Of a DNA stretch of 64,000 nucleotides, positions 37,256 through 46,059 are shown piece after piece. Within the stretch, counting starts at the first letter, position 1; each line of letters opens with the position of its first letter. The DNA lies in the NCBI RefSeq assembly GCF_022965755.1, contig NZ_CP095187.1, positions 620,001 through 684,000 on the forward strand. Direction: 5' to 3'. The stretch comes from Pseudoxanthomonas sp. F37. GTDB taxonomy: Bacteria > Pseudomonadota > Gammaproteobacteria > Xanthomonadales > Xanthomonadaceae. The position numbers and the translations under genes are program-made. The notes beneath the pieces were generated by a model, which was not told where the DNA came from, did not search any database, and was given only the letters and a program-made list of their open reading frames with translations.

Positions 37256-38191
37256 GTGCCCCGGAAGCTGCTGATGCCGATGATGCTGGTGGGCCTGCTG
37301 GGCGCGCTGGCGTGGGTTCCGCTGCGTCAGGCGGGCCTGTTGCCGTCGGCAGCTTCCAGCGCACCCGCTGTGGCGGCCGGCGGCGAGATGCTGGCCGATG
37401 CGCCGCCCACCTCCGAGGCCAGGCTGCGTCCTGTCGCCCTGCGTGCGAGGCCTGCGCTGTCCCCGCTGAGGCGCGCGTTCGAAGAAAGCGGCGACCTGTT
37501 CGCCTACGCTCACGAGCTGAGGGGGCTGGCCGCGGCCGGCGATGCCGATGCCATGTGGCTGCTCAGCCTGGTGCACGACTACTGCGCCGGCTATGCGGCG
37601 GACCCGGTGGGGTATGCGCAGGACACGCGCGTGATCGAGCGTCTGGGCCTGTCCAACGGCGCCGCCATGCTGTCCGCGCGCCAGCGTGTGCAGCAGCGCT
37701 GCGCGCGCTTCGTGCCGCAGGATGGCTTCTCGTTGCCGATGATCGTCAACCAGCGCACGCAGGCGGCGCGCGCGGGCAGCCTGGCCGCCGAGGCCGCGCT
37801 GCTGGCGATGGAGCGTCCGCTGGAAGAGGGCGACGACTACCGCCGCGACCTGGTGCAGCGCGTGCTCGATTCCGGCGATCCGTTCGCCTTCGTCGCCATC
37901 GCGCCCGCGATGGGCAGCGTGGGCGGTGCGCGTGGCGACACGCTGGGCGAGGTCTCCGGCAGCGAGTTGAGCGAGATCGCGTGGCGCATCGCGTCGTGCA
38001 GGCTGGGCATGGACTGCGGCCCGGACGGGTCGATGATGACCAGCTACTGCGTCAACGGCGGCATCTGCTCGCAGGACGCATCGCAGGATTTCAGCAGCTT
38101 CGCGCGGGACGCCGGCATTCCCCGCCAGGGCGAAGACAACGTGGAAGAGATGGTGGGGACCTTGCTGTCCCGCACGGGAGTGGAAGGATGA
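37256..38191 (+). CDS. hypothetical exported protein, helical and cysteine-containing
   Basis: 311 aa from GTG 37256. N-terminal hydrophobic segment (KLLMPMMLVGLLGALAWVPL) acts as signal anchor. The rest is mostly helical; a repeat-like FAYAHELRGLAAAGDADAMW resembles a Sel1/TPR-type motif. Six cysteines in the last half (HDYCAGY, QQRCARF, SCRLGMDCGPD, YCVNGGICSQ) suggest disulfides in the periplasm. Overlaps the next gene by ATGA. I do not recognise a named family. Confidence 0.7.
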   Translation: MPRKLLMPMMLVGLLGALAWVPLRQAGLLPSAASSAPAVAAGGEMLADAPPTSEARLRPVALRARPALSPLRRAFEESGDLFAYAHELRGLAAAGDADAMWLLSLVHDYCAGYAADPVGYAQDTRVIERLGLSNGAAMLSARQRVQQRCARFVPQDGFSLPMIVNQRTQAARAGSLAAEAALLAMERPLEEGDDYRRDLVQRVLDSGDPFAFVAIAPAMGSVGGARGDTLGEVSGSELSEIAWRIASCRLGMDCGPDGSMMTSYCVNGGICSQDASQDFSSFARDAGIPRQGEDNVEEMVGTLLSRTGVEG

Positions 38192-38544
38192 AATACAAGC
38201 GCACGCGGCCGGGGAGCAATCTGCTGGTCTGGAGCCTGGTGGTGGTGGCCTACGCGGCGGCGGCGGCCACGCTCGTGATCGAAACGCGGGACCCCCAGTA
38301 CCGCGACCTGTCGCGGATCGGGCACATGACCATCCACGCGCCGGAGGACGCCCGCCGCCTCGGGGCCGCGCAGGTCGCCGCGCTGTATCGCGCGCGCAGC
38401 GGCACGCCGTTCTCCACGCTCTCGCCCGGCAGCACCATCAAGGTGGTATGGCCTGACGGTTCGGCCGAAACGGTGCGCATCACCGACCCGTCGTCGCCGC
38501 TGGGCGTGGAGCCGGTGCCGGGCACCCAGCAGGCGCCGCCCTAG
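38188..38544 (+). CDS. small membrane-anchored hypothetical protein
   Basis: 118 aa. N-terminal helix (NLLVWSLVVVAYAAAAATLV) then a soluble domain (DLSRIGHMTIHAPEDARRLG, IKVVWPDGSAETVRITDPSS). Its ATG overlaps the stop of the upstream gene (ATGA), so the two are an operon. No motif recognised. Confidence 0.7.
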   Translation: MKYKRTRPGSNLLVWSLVVVAYAAAAATLVIETRDPQYRDLSRIGHMTIHAPEDARRLGAAQVAALYRARSGTPFSTLSPGSTIKVVWPDGSAETVRITDPSSPLGVEPVPGTQQAPP

Positions 38545-38571
38545 CGCGTCCTGCGCAGGGCGGCAACGCGC

Positions 38572-38600
38572 AAGGGCCGGGAGGCGCACTCCCGGCCCTT
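38572..38600. terminator. terminator-like hairpin between convergent genes
   Basis: AAGGGCCGGGA (38572-38582) pairs with TCCCGGCCCTT around a 7-base loop. The T run is weak (GCCGTTT), so termination may be partial; the pairing is perfect. Confidence 0.7.
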
Positions 38601-38626
38601 GCCGTTTCCGCCGGGATGTCGCGGTG

Positions 38627-39853
38627 TCAGCCGCCGATCAGCCCCTTCAGCAGGCTGCGCAACGGCTTCTTCTGTTCCTCGGGCTGCGCTTGGCTGTCGT
38701 CCTCCCTCTCCATCGGCGACAGGTCCATGCCCAGCATCGCGCTGCCGGTGGACTTGGTGCGCACGCGCACGTTCCATTCCGGATTCCACGGTTGCTTGGG
38801 GTCCGAGGGCCTGGGCGGCCAGGCGATATGGCTCTCCGGACCGTAGGCGATGATGCTGAGCAGGCCGCCACCGCCCTCGCGTCCCGCTTCGCCGGGGCCG
38901 GCGAAGATGCCCTTCGGCACTGCGCACTGGGTGGCGGTGCGCGGCAGCAGTACCTTTTCCTTCGTCCAGCGCTCGATCAGCGAGCCGGTCAGGTAGTCGA
39001 AGATGTCTTGCCCGGCATCGGGCACTTCCGCGCTGCTCCACAGCACCACGTCCTTGCCCTGGGTGCCGACCGCATGCAGGAAATACGCCTGCGCGCGATC
39101 GACGGGCGTCCAGCGCCACGTCTGCCCCTCGGCCAGCGAGCCGGTGCTCTGCAGGTCGATCTTCGGCATGAAATCGGCGACCTGCTTCAGCTCGAACGCG
39201 AGCGATTCGGGGATGCCCGGCCCGGTGATCCGGTGCGCGCCCTGCAGCGATGCCCCATCGGGCACGCGCTTGCCGGACTTCGGATTGGGCCACAGCGCGT
39301 AGGCGGGGTCGGCTTCGATGTCGCGATCCGGTGCGTAGCGGCCCTGCATCGAGCCGCTGACTTCCACCTTGCCGCCGCTGGCGTTGATGCTGATGATCTT
39401 CGGTTGGCCCGGACGCACGGTGCTGCCGCAGCCCCAGTAGATCAGCAGGCGGGCCTGGCCCTCGGGCGGTGCGTACTCGCCGCGGCGCTCGGGCGGTGCG
39501 GGCGTGCGCACCGGCGGCACCAACGGCAGCGAGGCGCCCAGGCGCAGTCCGGCGGGGATGCGCTGTTGGGCTTCCTTGCCGGGCTGGGGACGGTTGTACA
39601 GCGCGATGTCGAGGTATTGCCCCGTCATCATCGGCATCCGCGTCTGCCCGTAGTGCGCCTGCTGCGCGCCGCCGCCCATCATGCGCGAGGCCATGCCGCC
39701 AAGCGGGCCCAGGTCGGGCATGCCGGCCATGGAGTGGGTGGCCACGTCGATCCAGACCTGGGTCGGCGGACCGGCGGTGGGGGCGCTGGCGGCGGGGGCG
39801 GCCGCGATGACGGTGGCCAGGGCCAGGAACAGGGGGCGGGGCAGCGGACGCAT
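38627..39853 (-). CDS. secreted hypothetical protein
   Basis: 408 aa. Signal peptide (MRPLPRPLFLALATVIAAAP, cleavage near ASAPTAG). The middle has IYWGCGSTVRPGQPKIIS and DYLTGSLIERWTKEKVLLPR, and the C-terminus is charged (MEREDDSQAQPEEQKKPLRS). No catalytic motif or fold is recognised. It is widespread as a hypothetical in Xanthomonadaceae. Convergent with the pair above. Confidence 0.7.
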   Translation of the reverse strand: MRPLPRPLFLALATVIAAAPAASAPTAGPPTQVWIDVATHSMAGMPDLGPLGGMASRMMGGGAQQAHYGQTRMPMMTGQYLDIALYNRPQPGKEAQQRIPAGLRLGASLPLVPPVRTPAPPERRGEYAPPEGQARLLIYWGCGSTVRPGQPKIISINASGGKVEVSGSMQGRYAPDRDIEADPAYALWPNPKSGKRVPDGASLQGAHRITGPGIPESLAFELKQVADFMPKIDLQSTGSLAEGQTWRWTPVDRAQAYFLHAVGTQGKDVVLWSSAEVPDAGQDIFDYLTGSLIERWTKEKVLLPRTATQCAVPKGIFAGPGEAGREGGGGLLSIIAYGPESHIAWPPRPSDPKQPWNPEWNVRVRTKSTGSAMLGMDLSPMEREDDSQAQPEEQKKPLRSLLKGLIGG

Positions 39854-39981
39854 CGTGCGTTCTCGTCGGGGGATCCGTTTCCTCCAACGCCGGAGCGGTG
39901 TCCCGCCGGACACGCACCTTGCCCGGCTTGCGCCACATGCGGCCCCGCGGCGGATGCGGGGCCGTGGCGTATCGTGGCGTA

Positions 39982-41349
39982 TCAGACCAGCGAAATCGCC
40001 TTGTTCTTGCGTTCGGCCAGGCGCTTTTCCAGGTAGTGGATGTTCTGGCCGCCGGCCTGGAAGCCCTGGTCGCGCATGATGCGCTGCTGCAGCGGGATGT
40101 TGGTCTTGATGCCGTCGATGACCATCTCGCTGAGCGCCACGCGCATGCGCGCGATCGCCGTTTCGCGGTCGGGCCCGTGCACGATCAGCTTGGCGATCAT
40201 CGAATCGTAGTTGGGCGGCACGCGGTAGCCTTCGTAGATGTGCGTGTCCACGCGCACGCCGGGGCCGCCCGGCGGGTGGAAGTGCTGGATCAGGCCCGGG
40301 TGCGGCATGAAGGTATCCGGGTCTTCGGCGTTGATGCGGCACTCGATCGCGTGGCCGCGCAGCACGATGTCGGACTGCTTGATGCTCAGCTTGTGGCCGG
40401 CGGCGATGCGCAGCTGCTCGCAGACCAGGTCGATGCCGGTGATGCGTTCGGTCACCGGATGCTCCACCTGGATGCGGGTGTTCATCTCGATGAAGTAGAA
40501 GCGGCCGTCCTCGAACAGGAACTCGAACGTGCCCGCGCCGCGATAGCCGATGCGCAGGCAGGCCTCCACGCAGACCTTGCCGATCTCGTTGCGCAGTTCC
40601 TCGGTGATGCCGGGCGCCGGCGCTTCCTCGACCACCTTCTGGTGGCGACGCTGCATCGAACAGTCGCGTTCGCCCAGGTGGATGGCGTTGCCCTGGCCGT
40701 CGGCCAGCACCTGGATCTCCACGTGGCGCGGATTCTCCAGGAACTTCTCCATGTAGACCTCGCCGTTGCCGAAGGCCGCCTTGGCCTCGGACTTGGTGGT
40801 CTCGATGGCCGCCTTCAGCGCGCCCTCGACATGCACCACGCGCATGCCGCGGCCGCCGCCGCCGCCGGCCGCCTTGATGATCACCGGGTAGCCGATCTCG
40901 CGCGCGATCCGGGTGTTGGCGACGATGTCGTCGCCCAGCGGACCGCCGCTGCCGGGCACGCACGGCACGCCGGCGGCCTGCATGGCGCGGATCGCCTCCA
41001 CCTTGTCGCCCATCATGCGGATGGTGTCGGCCTTGGGCCCGATGAAGATGAAGCCGGACTGCTCCACCCGCTCGGCGAAGTCGGCGTTCTCCGACAGGAA
41101 GCCGTAGCCGGGATGGATGGCCTGCGCGTCGGTCACCTCGGCCGCGGCGATGATCGCCGGGATGTTGAGGTAACTGTCCTTCGAGGCGGCGGGACCGATG
41201 CAGACCGACTCGTCGGCCATGGCCACGTGCTTGAGGTTGCGGTCGACGGTGGAATGCACCGCGACCGTGCGGATGCCCAGGGTGTGGCAGGCGCGCAGGA
41301 TGCGCAGCGCGATCTCACCCCGGTTGGCGATAACGACTTTATCGAGCAT
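39982..41349 (-). CDS. accC: acetyl-CoA carboxylase biotin carboxylase subunit
   Basis: 455 aa ATP-grasp enzyme that carboxylates the biotin of AccB. Motifs: [20 protein letters not shown] at the start, [14 protein letters not shown] (glycine-rich ATP loop), [34 protein letters not shown] (catalytic Glu/Asn region) and [12 protein letters not shown]. Part of the first committed step of fatty-acid synthesis. It should be transcribed with accB, but a four-helix-bundle gene lies between them here. Confidence 0.97.
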   Translation of the reverse strand: MLDKVVIANRGEIALRILRACHTLGIRTVAVHSTVDRNLKHVAMADESVCIGPAASKDSYLNIPAIIAAAEVTDAQAIHPGYGFLSENADFAERVEQSGFIFIGPKADTIRMMGDKVEAIRAMQAAGVPCVPGSGGPLGDDIVANTRIAREIGYPVIIKAAGGGGGRGMRVVHVEGALKAAIETTKSEAKAAFGNGEVYMEKFLENPRHVEIQVLADGQGNAIHLGERDCSMQRRHQKVVEEAPAPGITEELRNEIGKVCVEACLRIGYRGAGTFEFLFEDGRFYFIEMNTRIQVEHPVTERITGIDLVCEQLRIAAGHKLSIKQSDIVLRGHAIECRINAEDPDTFMPHPGLIQHFHPPGGPGVRVDTHIYEGYRVPPNYDSMIAKLIVHGPDRETAIARMRVALSEMVIDGIKTNIPLQQRIMRDQGFQAGGQNIHYLEKRLAERKNKAISLV

Positions 41350-41357
41350 GGGAGGGC

Positions 41358-41387
41358 CGGGAATTGGGAGTGGAGAATGGGGAATCG
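41358..41387. repeat. left inverted repeat of the S23 cassette
   Basis: 30 bases matching the complement of 41773-41802 at 26 positions, built of GGGAAT-type units. It lies between the accC start and the end of the four-helix-bundle gene. Confidence 0.8.
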
Positions 41388-41403
41388 TGAAGAGCCGGGA
41401 TTT

Positions 41404-41790
41404 TCATGACGCGTGCGCCTTCTGTTTGCCGATCGCGTTCATCAGCGCCGTGAGTCTGGCGAAGATCCGGTCGATGAGCTCGACCGGCGCCGGAGAAGCG
41501 GCTGCGAAACCGAGCCGGACCGCGATCTGTCGCTGGGTGTCGAGTTCTGCGAGCGAGCCGCGCGCGATCGAGAGGAAGCGCTGATACTCGGCGCTGGACC
41601 GGCGGGCGGCGCCTTCGGCGATATTCGAAGGAATGCTGATGGCGGAACGTCTCATCTGTGCGGTCAGGCCGAAGCGCTCGGAGTCGGGAAAGGTCTCGGA
41701 CATCCTGTAGACAATCTCCACAAGCTCCATCGAGTCGCGCCATACATCGAGCCGCTCGTGCGGTCTCTTCGACGATTCCCGATTATCCAT
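41404..41790 (-). CDS. four-helix bundle protein (S23/Avd-like) inserted in the acc operon
   Basis: 128 aa. Helical throughout, with the family motifs ERLDVWRDSMELVEIVYRMS, FGLTAQMRRSAISIPSNIAE and GAARRSSAEYQRFLSIARGS. Homologues are the S23 intervening-sequence proteins of 23S rRNA genes and the Avd proteins of diversity-generating retroelements. Its first six codons (MDNRES) lie inside the right-hand 30-bp inverted repeat, which also supplies a GGGA-type ribosome site. The gene splits accB from accC. Function here unknown; cassette mobility is inferred from the repeats. Confidence 0.85.
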   Translation of the reverse strand: MDNRESSKRPHERLDVWRDSMELVEIVYRMSETFPDSERFGLTAQMRRSAISIPSNIAEGAARRSSAEYQRFLSIARGSLAELDTQRQIAVRLGFAAASPAPVELIDRIFARLTALMNAIGKQKAHAS

Positions 41791-41802
41791 TCCCGATTCC
41801 CG
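41773..41802. repeat. right inverted repeat of the S23 cassette
   Basis: 30 bases, inverted partner of 41358-41387. It overlaps the start codon of the four-helix-bundle gene and ends 4 bases from the accB stop codon. Confidence 0.8.
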
Positions 41803-41806
41803 CAGA

Positions 41807-42286
41807 TCACCCGATGACGAACAACGGCTGGTCGAATTCGATCGGTTGGCCGCTCTCGGCCAGGACCGACAGCACCGTGCCCGACACGTCGGCTTCGATG
41901 GGGTTGAACATCTTCATGGCTTCGATGATGGCCAGCGTCTCGCCGGCCTTCACCGCCTGGCCCACGCTGACGAACGCCGGCTTGTCCGGCGCCGGCGAGG
42001 CGTAGAAGGTGCCGACCATCGGCGCGCGCACCACATGGCCGTCCGGCAGTGCGTTGCCGGGCTTGGCGGTGCCGCCGGTGGAGGCTTCGGTGGGCGAGCT
42101 CATCGGCATGGGCGCGGCCGGGCGCGGCTCGGCGTAGGCGACGGGCGCCGGGGCCGCGGGCGCCGCATAGCCGCCCTTCGGCGTGCGCGCCAGGCGCACG
42201 GACTCTTCGCCTTCCTTGATCTCGATTTCGGCCAGGTTCGACTCTTCCAGCAGGTCGATCAGTTTCTTGATTTTGCGGAGATCCAT
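41807..42286 (-). CDS. accB: biotin carboxyl carrier protein of acetyl-CoA carboxylase
   Basis: 159 aa. The biotinylated lysine lies in [15 protein letters not shown] within the C-terminal lipoyl-like domain ([20 protein letters not shown]); the middle is an Ala/Pro linker. It carries CO2 from AccC to AccA/AccD. The N-terminus ([20 protein letters not shown]) is canonical. Confidence 0.97.
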   Translation of the reverse strand: MDLRKIKKLIDLLEESNLAEIEIKEGEESVRLARTPKGGYAAPAAPAPVAYAEPRPAAPMPMSSPTEASTGGTAKPGNALPDGHVVRAPMVGTFYASPAPDKPAFVSVGQAVKAGETLAIIEAMKMFNPIEADVSGTVLSVLAESGQPIEFDQPLFVIG

Positions 42287-42338
42287 GGGAGCCTCTTGGT
42301 TGAACGATGTTCCGCGCGCGGAACAAGAAGAAGGAGGG

Positions 42339-42779
42339 TCAGGCGGGCAGCCGCTGCAGGGCGGCGTCCAGCGCGTAGCGATAGCTGTCGGCGCCGAAGC
42401 CGCACACCACGCCCACCGCCTTGTCGCTGAAGTAGCTGGTGTGGCGGAAGGGCTCGCGGCTGTGCGGATTGGACAGATGGATTTCGATGAAGGGCAGCGC
42501 CACGCCGGCCAGTGCGTCGCGGATGGCGACCGAGGTGTGGGTGAACGCCGCCGGGTTGATCAGGATGAAGGCGGTACCATCGGTGCGGGCGGCCTGGATG
42601 CGGTCGACCAGGGCATGCTCGGCATTGGACTGGAAGCAGTCCAGCCGATGGCCGGCGGCCTGGGCCTGTGCGGCCAGGGACCGGTCGATGTCCGCCAGCG
42701 TCGCATGGCCATACACCTCCGGCTCGCGGGTGCCGAGCAGATTGAGGTTGGGACCATGCAGGACCAGCAGCTTCGCCAT
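42339..42779 (-). CDS. aroQ: 3-dehydroquinate dehydratase, type II
   Basis: 146 aa. Shikimate-pathway enzyme that dehydrates 3-dehydroquinate. Motifs: [20 protein letters not shown] with the catalytic Tyr, [40 protein letters not shown] with the catalytic His. Conventional neighbour of accB-accC in many bacteria. Confidence 0.96.
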   Translation of the reverse strand: MAKLLVLHGPNLNLLGTREPEVYGHATLADIDRSLAAQAQAAGHRLDCFQSNAEHALVDRIQAARTDGTAFILINPAAFTHTSVAIRDALAGVALPFIEIHLSNPHSREPFRHTSYFSDKAVGVVCGFGADSYRYALDAALQRLPA

Positions 42780-42973
42780 TCGCGCCTCCAGCGGAAGGGC
42801 GGCAGTCTGCGTGAAGCCGGCGATGCTGTCCAGTTCGCCGAAGTTTCGGCCGATTTAAGCGCGCGTTTGAATCGGGCGGGGTGGCGTGTGCCTGCCCGGG
42901 TCCGGCCGCTGGCGCCGGCCTCACGCCGGATTCGCACGCCGGGACGGGCTCTGCCCTAGGCTGGCCGGCCTGC

Positions 42974-43441
42974 ATGTCATGGGCGACCTTCGGGGTGTTC
43001 ACCTTACACATCGTCTGCACGGGCAACCTTTGCCGCAGTCCGATCGCGGCGGCCCTGTTCCGTTCCCGGCTGCCGGCCGATCGCTGCCGGGTGCTCGCCT
43101 CCGGTCTGGCGGCCCAGCCGGGCCGCAGCATCGATGCGTCCGCCGTCCGGGTCCTCCAGGCGCATGGCCTGAATGCGCTGGAGCCTGTTGCGCGTGCGTT
43201 CCTGCCCGCGTCGGTCGGACCGGAGGATCTGGTCCTGGTCATGCAGCGCAGGCACGTGCGGGCGGTGCGCGCGCTGGTGCCGGCCGCGCGTGCCCGCACC
43301 CACCTGCTCGGCCGTTGGGGAACTCCGAAGGAGATCGACGATCCCGTCGGCGGCACCGGCGAGGATTTCGAGCGCGCCTACGCCCTGATCGAACGCTGCG
43401 TGTCGGAATGGTGCGCGCGCGAGCCCCGCCTGGCGGCCTGA
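42974..43441 (+). CDS. low-molecular-weight protein tyrosine phosphatase (Wzb-like)
   Basis: 155 aa. The P-loop CTGNLCRSP (C-x5-R-S) and the acid loop DDPVGGTGED define the family. In polysaccharide loci such enzymes dephosphorylate the Wzc-type tyrosine kinase and cycle export. ATG 42974 is used; GTG 42995, just before the P-loop strand, is an alternative since no clear ribosome site is visible. First gene of the polysaccharide locus. Confidence 0.88.
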   Translation: MSWATFGVFTLHIVCTGNLCRSPIAAALFRSRLPADRCRVLASGLAAQPGRSIDASAVRVLQAHGLNALEPVARAFLPASVGPEDLVLVMQRRHVRAVRALVPAARARTHLLGRWGTPKEIDDPVGGTGEDFERAYALIERCVSEWCAREPRLAA

Positions 43442-43625
43442 ACGCCCTCACGCCTGCTCTCCATCTTCCTGACTGGACCGTTAGGCGCCGCGTCGCATTT
43501 CATGCGCTCATCAAATTCCTGTCCGTAGCCTCCGGTCACTCAACAGCGCCCCGTGTTGAAGAGCAGGATCCCGAAAGGACCAGGGTTCCTCGGGGCATTC
43601 CAGCCATAGCAACCCTGGGTGACAG

Positions 43626-45986
43626 ATGGAGAATGCAAGGGTCGTCGCCGCGGGCGCCATCGCGCTCGCCGCCACGTTGTTCGCCATATTCTCGATGCGG
43701 CCATGGGCCCGGCGGGTCGGTCTGGTGGACCGCCCGAGCGGGCGCAAGCAGCACGTGGGCCGGGTGCCCGTGATCGGGGGCATCTGCTTCTTCGTGGGCA
43801 CGCTGGTGGGCCTGGGCTATCTGGGCTATGTCGACCGCTTCGTGATGAGCCTGATGATGGGCAGCGCGCTGATCGTGGCCATCGGCGTGGCCGACGACAT
43901 CAGCCACCTGAGCGTGCGCACGCGCCTGCTGGTGGAGGCCGCCATCGTCGGCCTGGTGATCCTCAGCACCGGCTACTACCTGGACCACGTGGGCGGCCTG
44001 ATCCCGATGTTCGACCTGCGGCTGGGCCTGCTCGGCATTCCGGTGACGATCATTGCGGTGATCGGGTTGATGAATGCGTTCAACATGATGGACGGAATCG
44101 ACGGCCTTGCCGCCTCCACGGCGATGGTGTCCATCGCGGCCATCCTCCTGTTCGCGCACGACGGCGCGCCCGGCGTGGGTACCACGCTGATGCTGCAGAT
44201 CCTGTTCGCATCGCTCATCCCGTACGTGTTCGTCAACCTGGGCTGGCCCGACGGACGCAAGATCTTCATGGGCGACGCCGGCAGCACGGTGATCGGATTC
44301 CTGGTGGGCTGGAGCCTGATCCACCTGAGCCATCCGCGCATGGGCAGGATGGTGCCCGTCGAAGTGCTGTGGTGCGTGGCCCTGCCGGTGATGGACACCG
44401 CGGCGGTGATGTATCGCCGCATGCGGCAGGGGCGCTCGCCGTTTGCGGCCGATCGCCAGCACCTGCATCACCTGCTGGTGGATCGCGGCCTGTCGGCACA
44501 GGCGTCGCTGTGGATCATCGTCGCGATGGGCGCGGCGCTGGCGCTGCTCGGCTACGCGTTGCGCGACATGCCGCAGCCGCTGAGTTTCCTCGTGTTCGTC
44601 GCCACCGCCGTGGCCTACATCGTCGGCTTCCCGCGTGCGCTGGAGGCGGTGGAACGGCGGTTGTCCGGGGCCGCGCCGGCGCGGCGCCTGCGCCGCGGGC
44701 ATCGCGATTTTCCCGACGATGGCGAGCTGAACCATGCGCCGGTATCGGTGCGGCCGTTGGATCCCCGGTCGCTCGAAGCGCTGGCGGGGAGGCGTGTGCC
44801 GGGGGGCGCAACCGCGCGTCGCGACGATGCTCCCCTGCACGCGCTCTGCCTGGTGAATGCGTCCTGCGAGGGCGCCGGGGTTGCGCCCATCGCACGGCGC
44901 CTGGCGGGCGATGCGCGTTTCCTGGCGACCGTCTGCGTGGCGGAGGGGCCGGGTGGCGACGCCGGGCACCTGCTGCGGATGTTCGGGTTGCAGGCGCAGG
45001 CCAGCGTGTCCGCCGAAGGCGGTGGTTCCGTCGCCTATGGCGACGCGCAGGCGGAGATGCAGCAGCTGATCGGTGAGACGGACCCGGACCTGATCGTGGT
45101 CCCCGGCGATGCGCCCGTGACCTTTGCGATGAGCCTGGCGGCGCACGCGCGCGATGTCCCGCTGGTCTGCGTGGACGCCGATGCGCCGGCCTCCGGCGGG
45201 CAGCATTGGCCGAGCGAGGCCAGCCGGCGCATCGTGCAATCGCTGGCCGCGCTGCACGTCGCGCCGAGCGAACGGACCGGCCGCCGCCTCAGGGGCGAGG
45301 GCGTGCCGCGCGAGAGCATCCTCGTGCAGGCGGACGTGGCCGACGAGGCGCTGCGCACCGCGCTGCGCCAGATCCGCCGCGATGCCGACCTGGCGCGCGC
45401 GCTGGCCGGGGGCTTCGGTTTCCTGCGCGGCAACGCGCCGCTGGTGCTGGCCGTCAGTGCGCGCGGCGACGGGCCGGGGCAGGGCGCGTTCTCGGATGCG
45501 CTGGCGATGGTCGCGCGCCGCCGCCCCGACGTGGACATCGTCTGGGTGGGGGGCGTGGGCGTGGCGCCCGGCGAAGGCGGCGACCCGCTGCATGCGTTCG
45601 CCAACGTGCATCCACTGGATGTCGGCGACTTCCTCGCGTGGGCCTTCCTGCTCGAGCGTGCGCACCTGGTGCTGGTGGAGTCGGGCGCGCCGCCGCGGCG
45701 CCGCCTGCTGGGCAAGCCCGTGCTGCTCGCTCAGGAAGAGACGGGCGGGGAGGACGACGCCGTCGCCATCGGCACGACCCCCGTGGCGATCGCCGGCCGC
45801 GTGCTGACCCTGCTGGGCGATGACGCCGTCTATGTGTCGCTGTGCGATGTGCCCGACCTGGACATTCCCCGCGACGACCGCTGCGCCCCGGTGCTGGACG
45901 CGCTGGCAGGCCTGCGCACCGTGTGCGCGCCGCACCCTGCCCATTCCGGCGTGGAAGAGCGGCTGGACGCCCGGGCCGCGTCATGA
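43626..45986 (+). CDS. WecA-like polyprenyl-P sugar-1-P transferase fused to a degenerate WecB-like domain
   Basis: 786 aa. Residues about 1-345 are a polytopic WecA/MraY-type enzyme with VADDISHLS, FNMMDGIDGLAAST, IFMGDAGSTVIGF and the HH in RQHLHHLLVDRG; it would load the first sugar phosphate on undecaprenyl phosphate. Residues about 395-786 align in pattern with UDP-GlcNAc 2-epimerase (WecB): LIVVPGDAPVTFAMSLAAHA, EASRRIVQSLAALHVAPSER and FLLERAHLVLVESGAP. Several catalytic positions are changed: the HVEAGLR-equivalent reads CVDADAP, the HRRE-equivalent reads SARGDG, and the SGGIQEE-equivalent reads SGAPPRR. The second half is probably a binding or regulatory domain. The fusion is unusual; no stop or frame slip separates the halves. 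Confidence 0.88.
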   Translation: MENARVVAAGAIALAATLFAIFSMRPWARRVGLVDRPSGRKQHVGRVPVIGGICFFVGTLVGLGYLGYVDRFVMSLMMGSALIVAIGVADDISHLSVRTRLLVEAAIVGLVILSTGYYLDHVGGLIPMFDLRLGLLGIPVTIIAVIGLMNAFNMMDGIDGLAASTAMVSIAAILLFAHDGAPGVGTTLMLQILFASLIPYVFVNLGWPDGRKIFMGDAGSTVIGFLVGWSLIHLSHPRMGRMVPVEVLWCVALPVMDTAAVMYRRMRQGRSPFAADRQHLHHLLVDRGLSAQASLWIIVAMGAALALLGYALRDMPQPLSFLVFVATAVAYIVGFPRALEAVERRLSGAAPARRLRRGHRDFPDDGELNHAPVSVRPLDPRSLEALAGRRVPGGATARRDDAPLHALCLVNASCEGAGVAPIARRLAGDARFLATVCVAEGPGGDAGHLLRMFGLQAQASVSAEGGGSVAYGDAQAEMQQLIGETDPDLIVVPGDAPVTFAMSLAAHARDVPLVCVDADAPASGGQHWPSEASRRIVQSLAALHVAPSERTGRRLRGEGVPRESILVQADVADEALRTALRQIRRDADLARALAGGFGFLRGNAPLVLAVSARGDGPGQGAFSDALAMVARRRPDVDIVWVGGVGVAPGEGGDPLHAFANVHPLDVGDFLAWAFLLERAHLVLVESGAPPRRRLLGKPVLLAQEETGGEDDAVAIGTTPVAIAGRVLTLLGDDAVYVSLCDVPDLDIPRDDRCAPVLDALAGLRTVCAPHPAHSGVEERLDARAAS

Positions 45987-46059
45987 AGATCGCATCCCCA
46001 CCCTCCGCATGCCGCCAACGACGGCGTGCCCACGACACGACATGCAAGCGAGGTGAACC

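Noticed and set aside
43442-43625. JUMPstart/ops element at the head of the polysaccharide locus
   Set aside because: The 184-base gap contains only an imperfect palindrome around GGACCAGGG; no GGCGGTAG-type ops motif.
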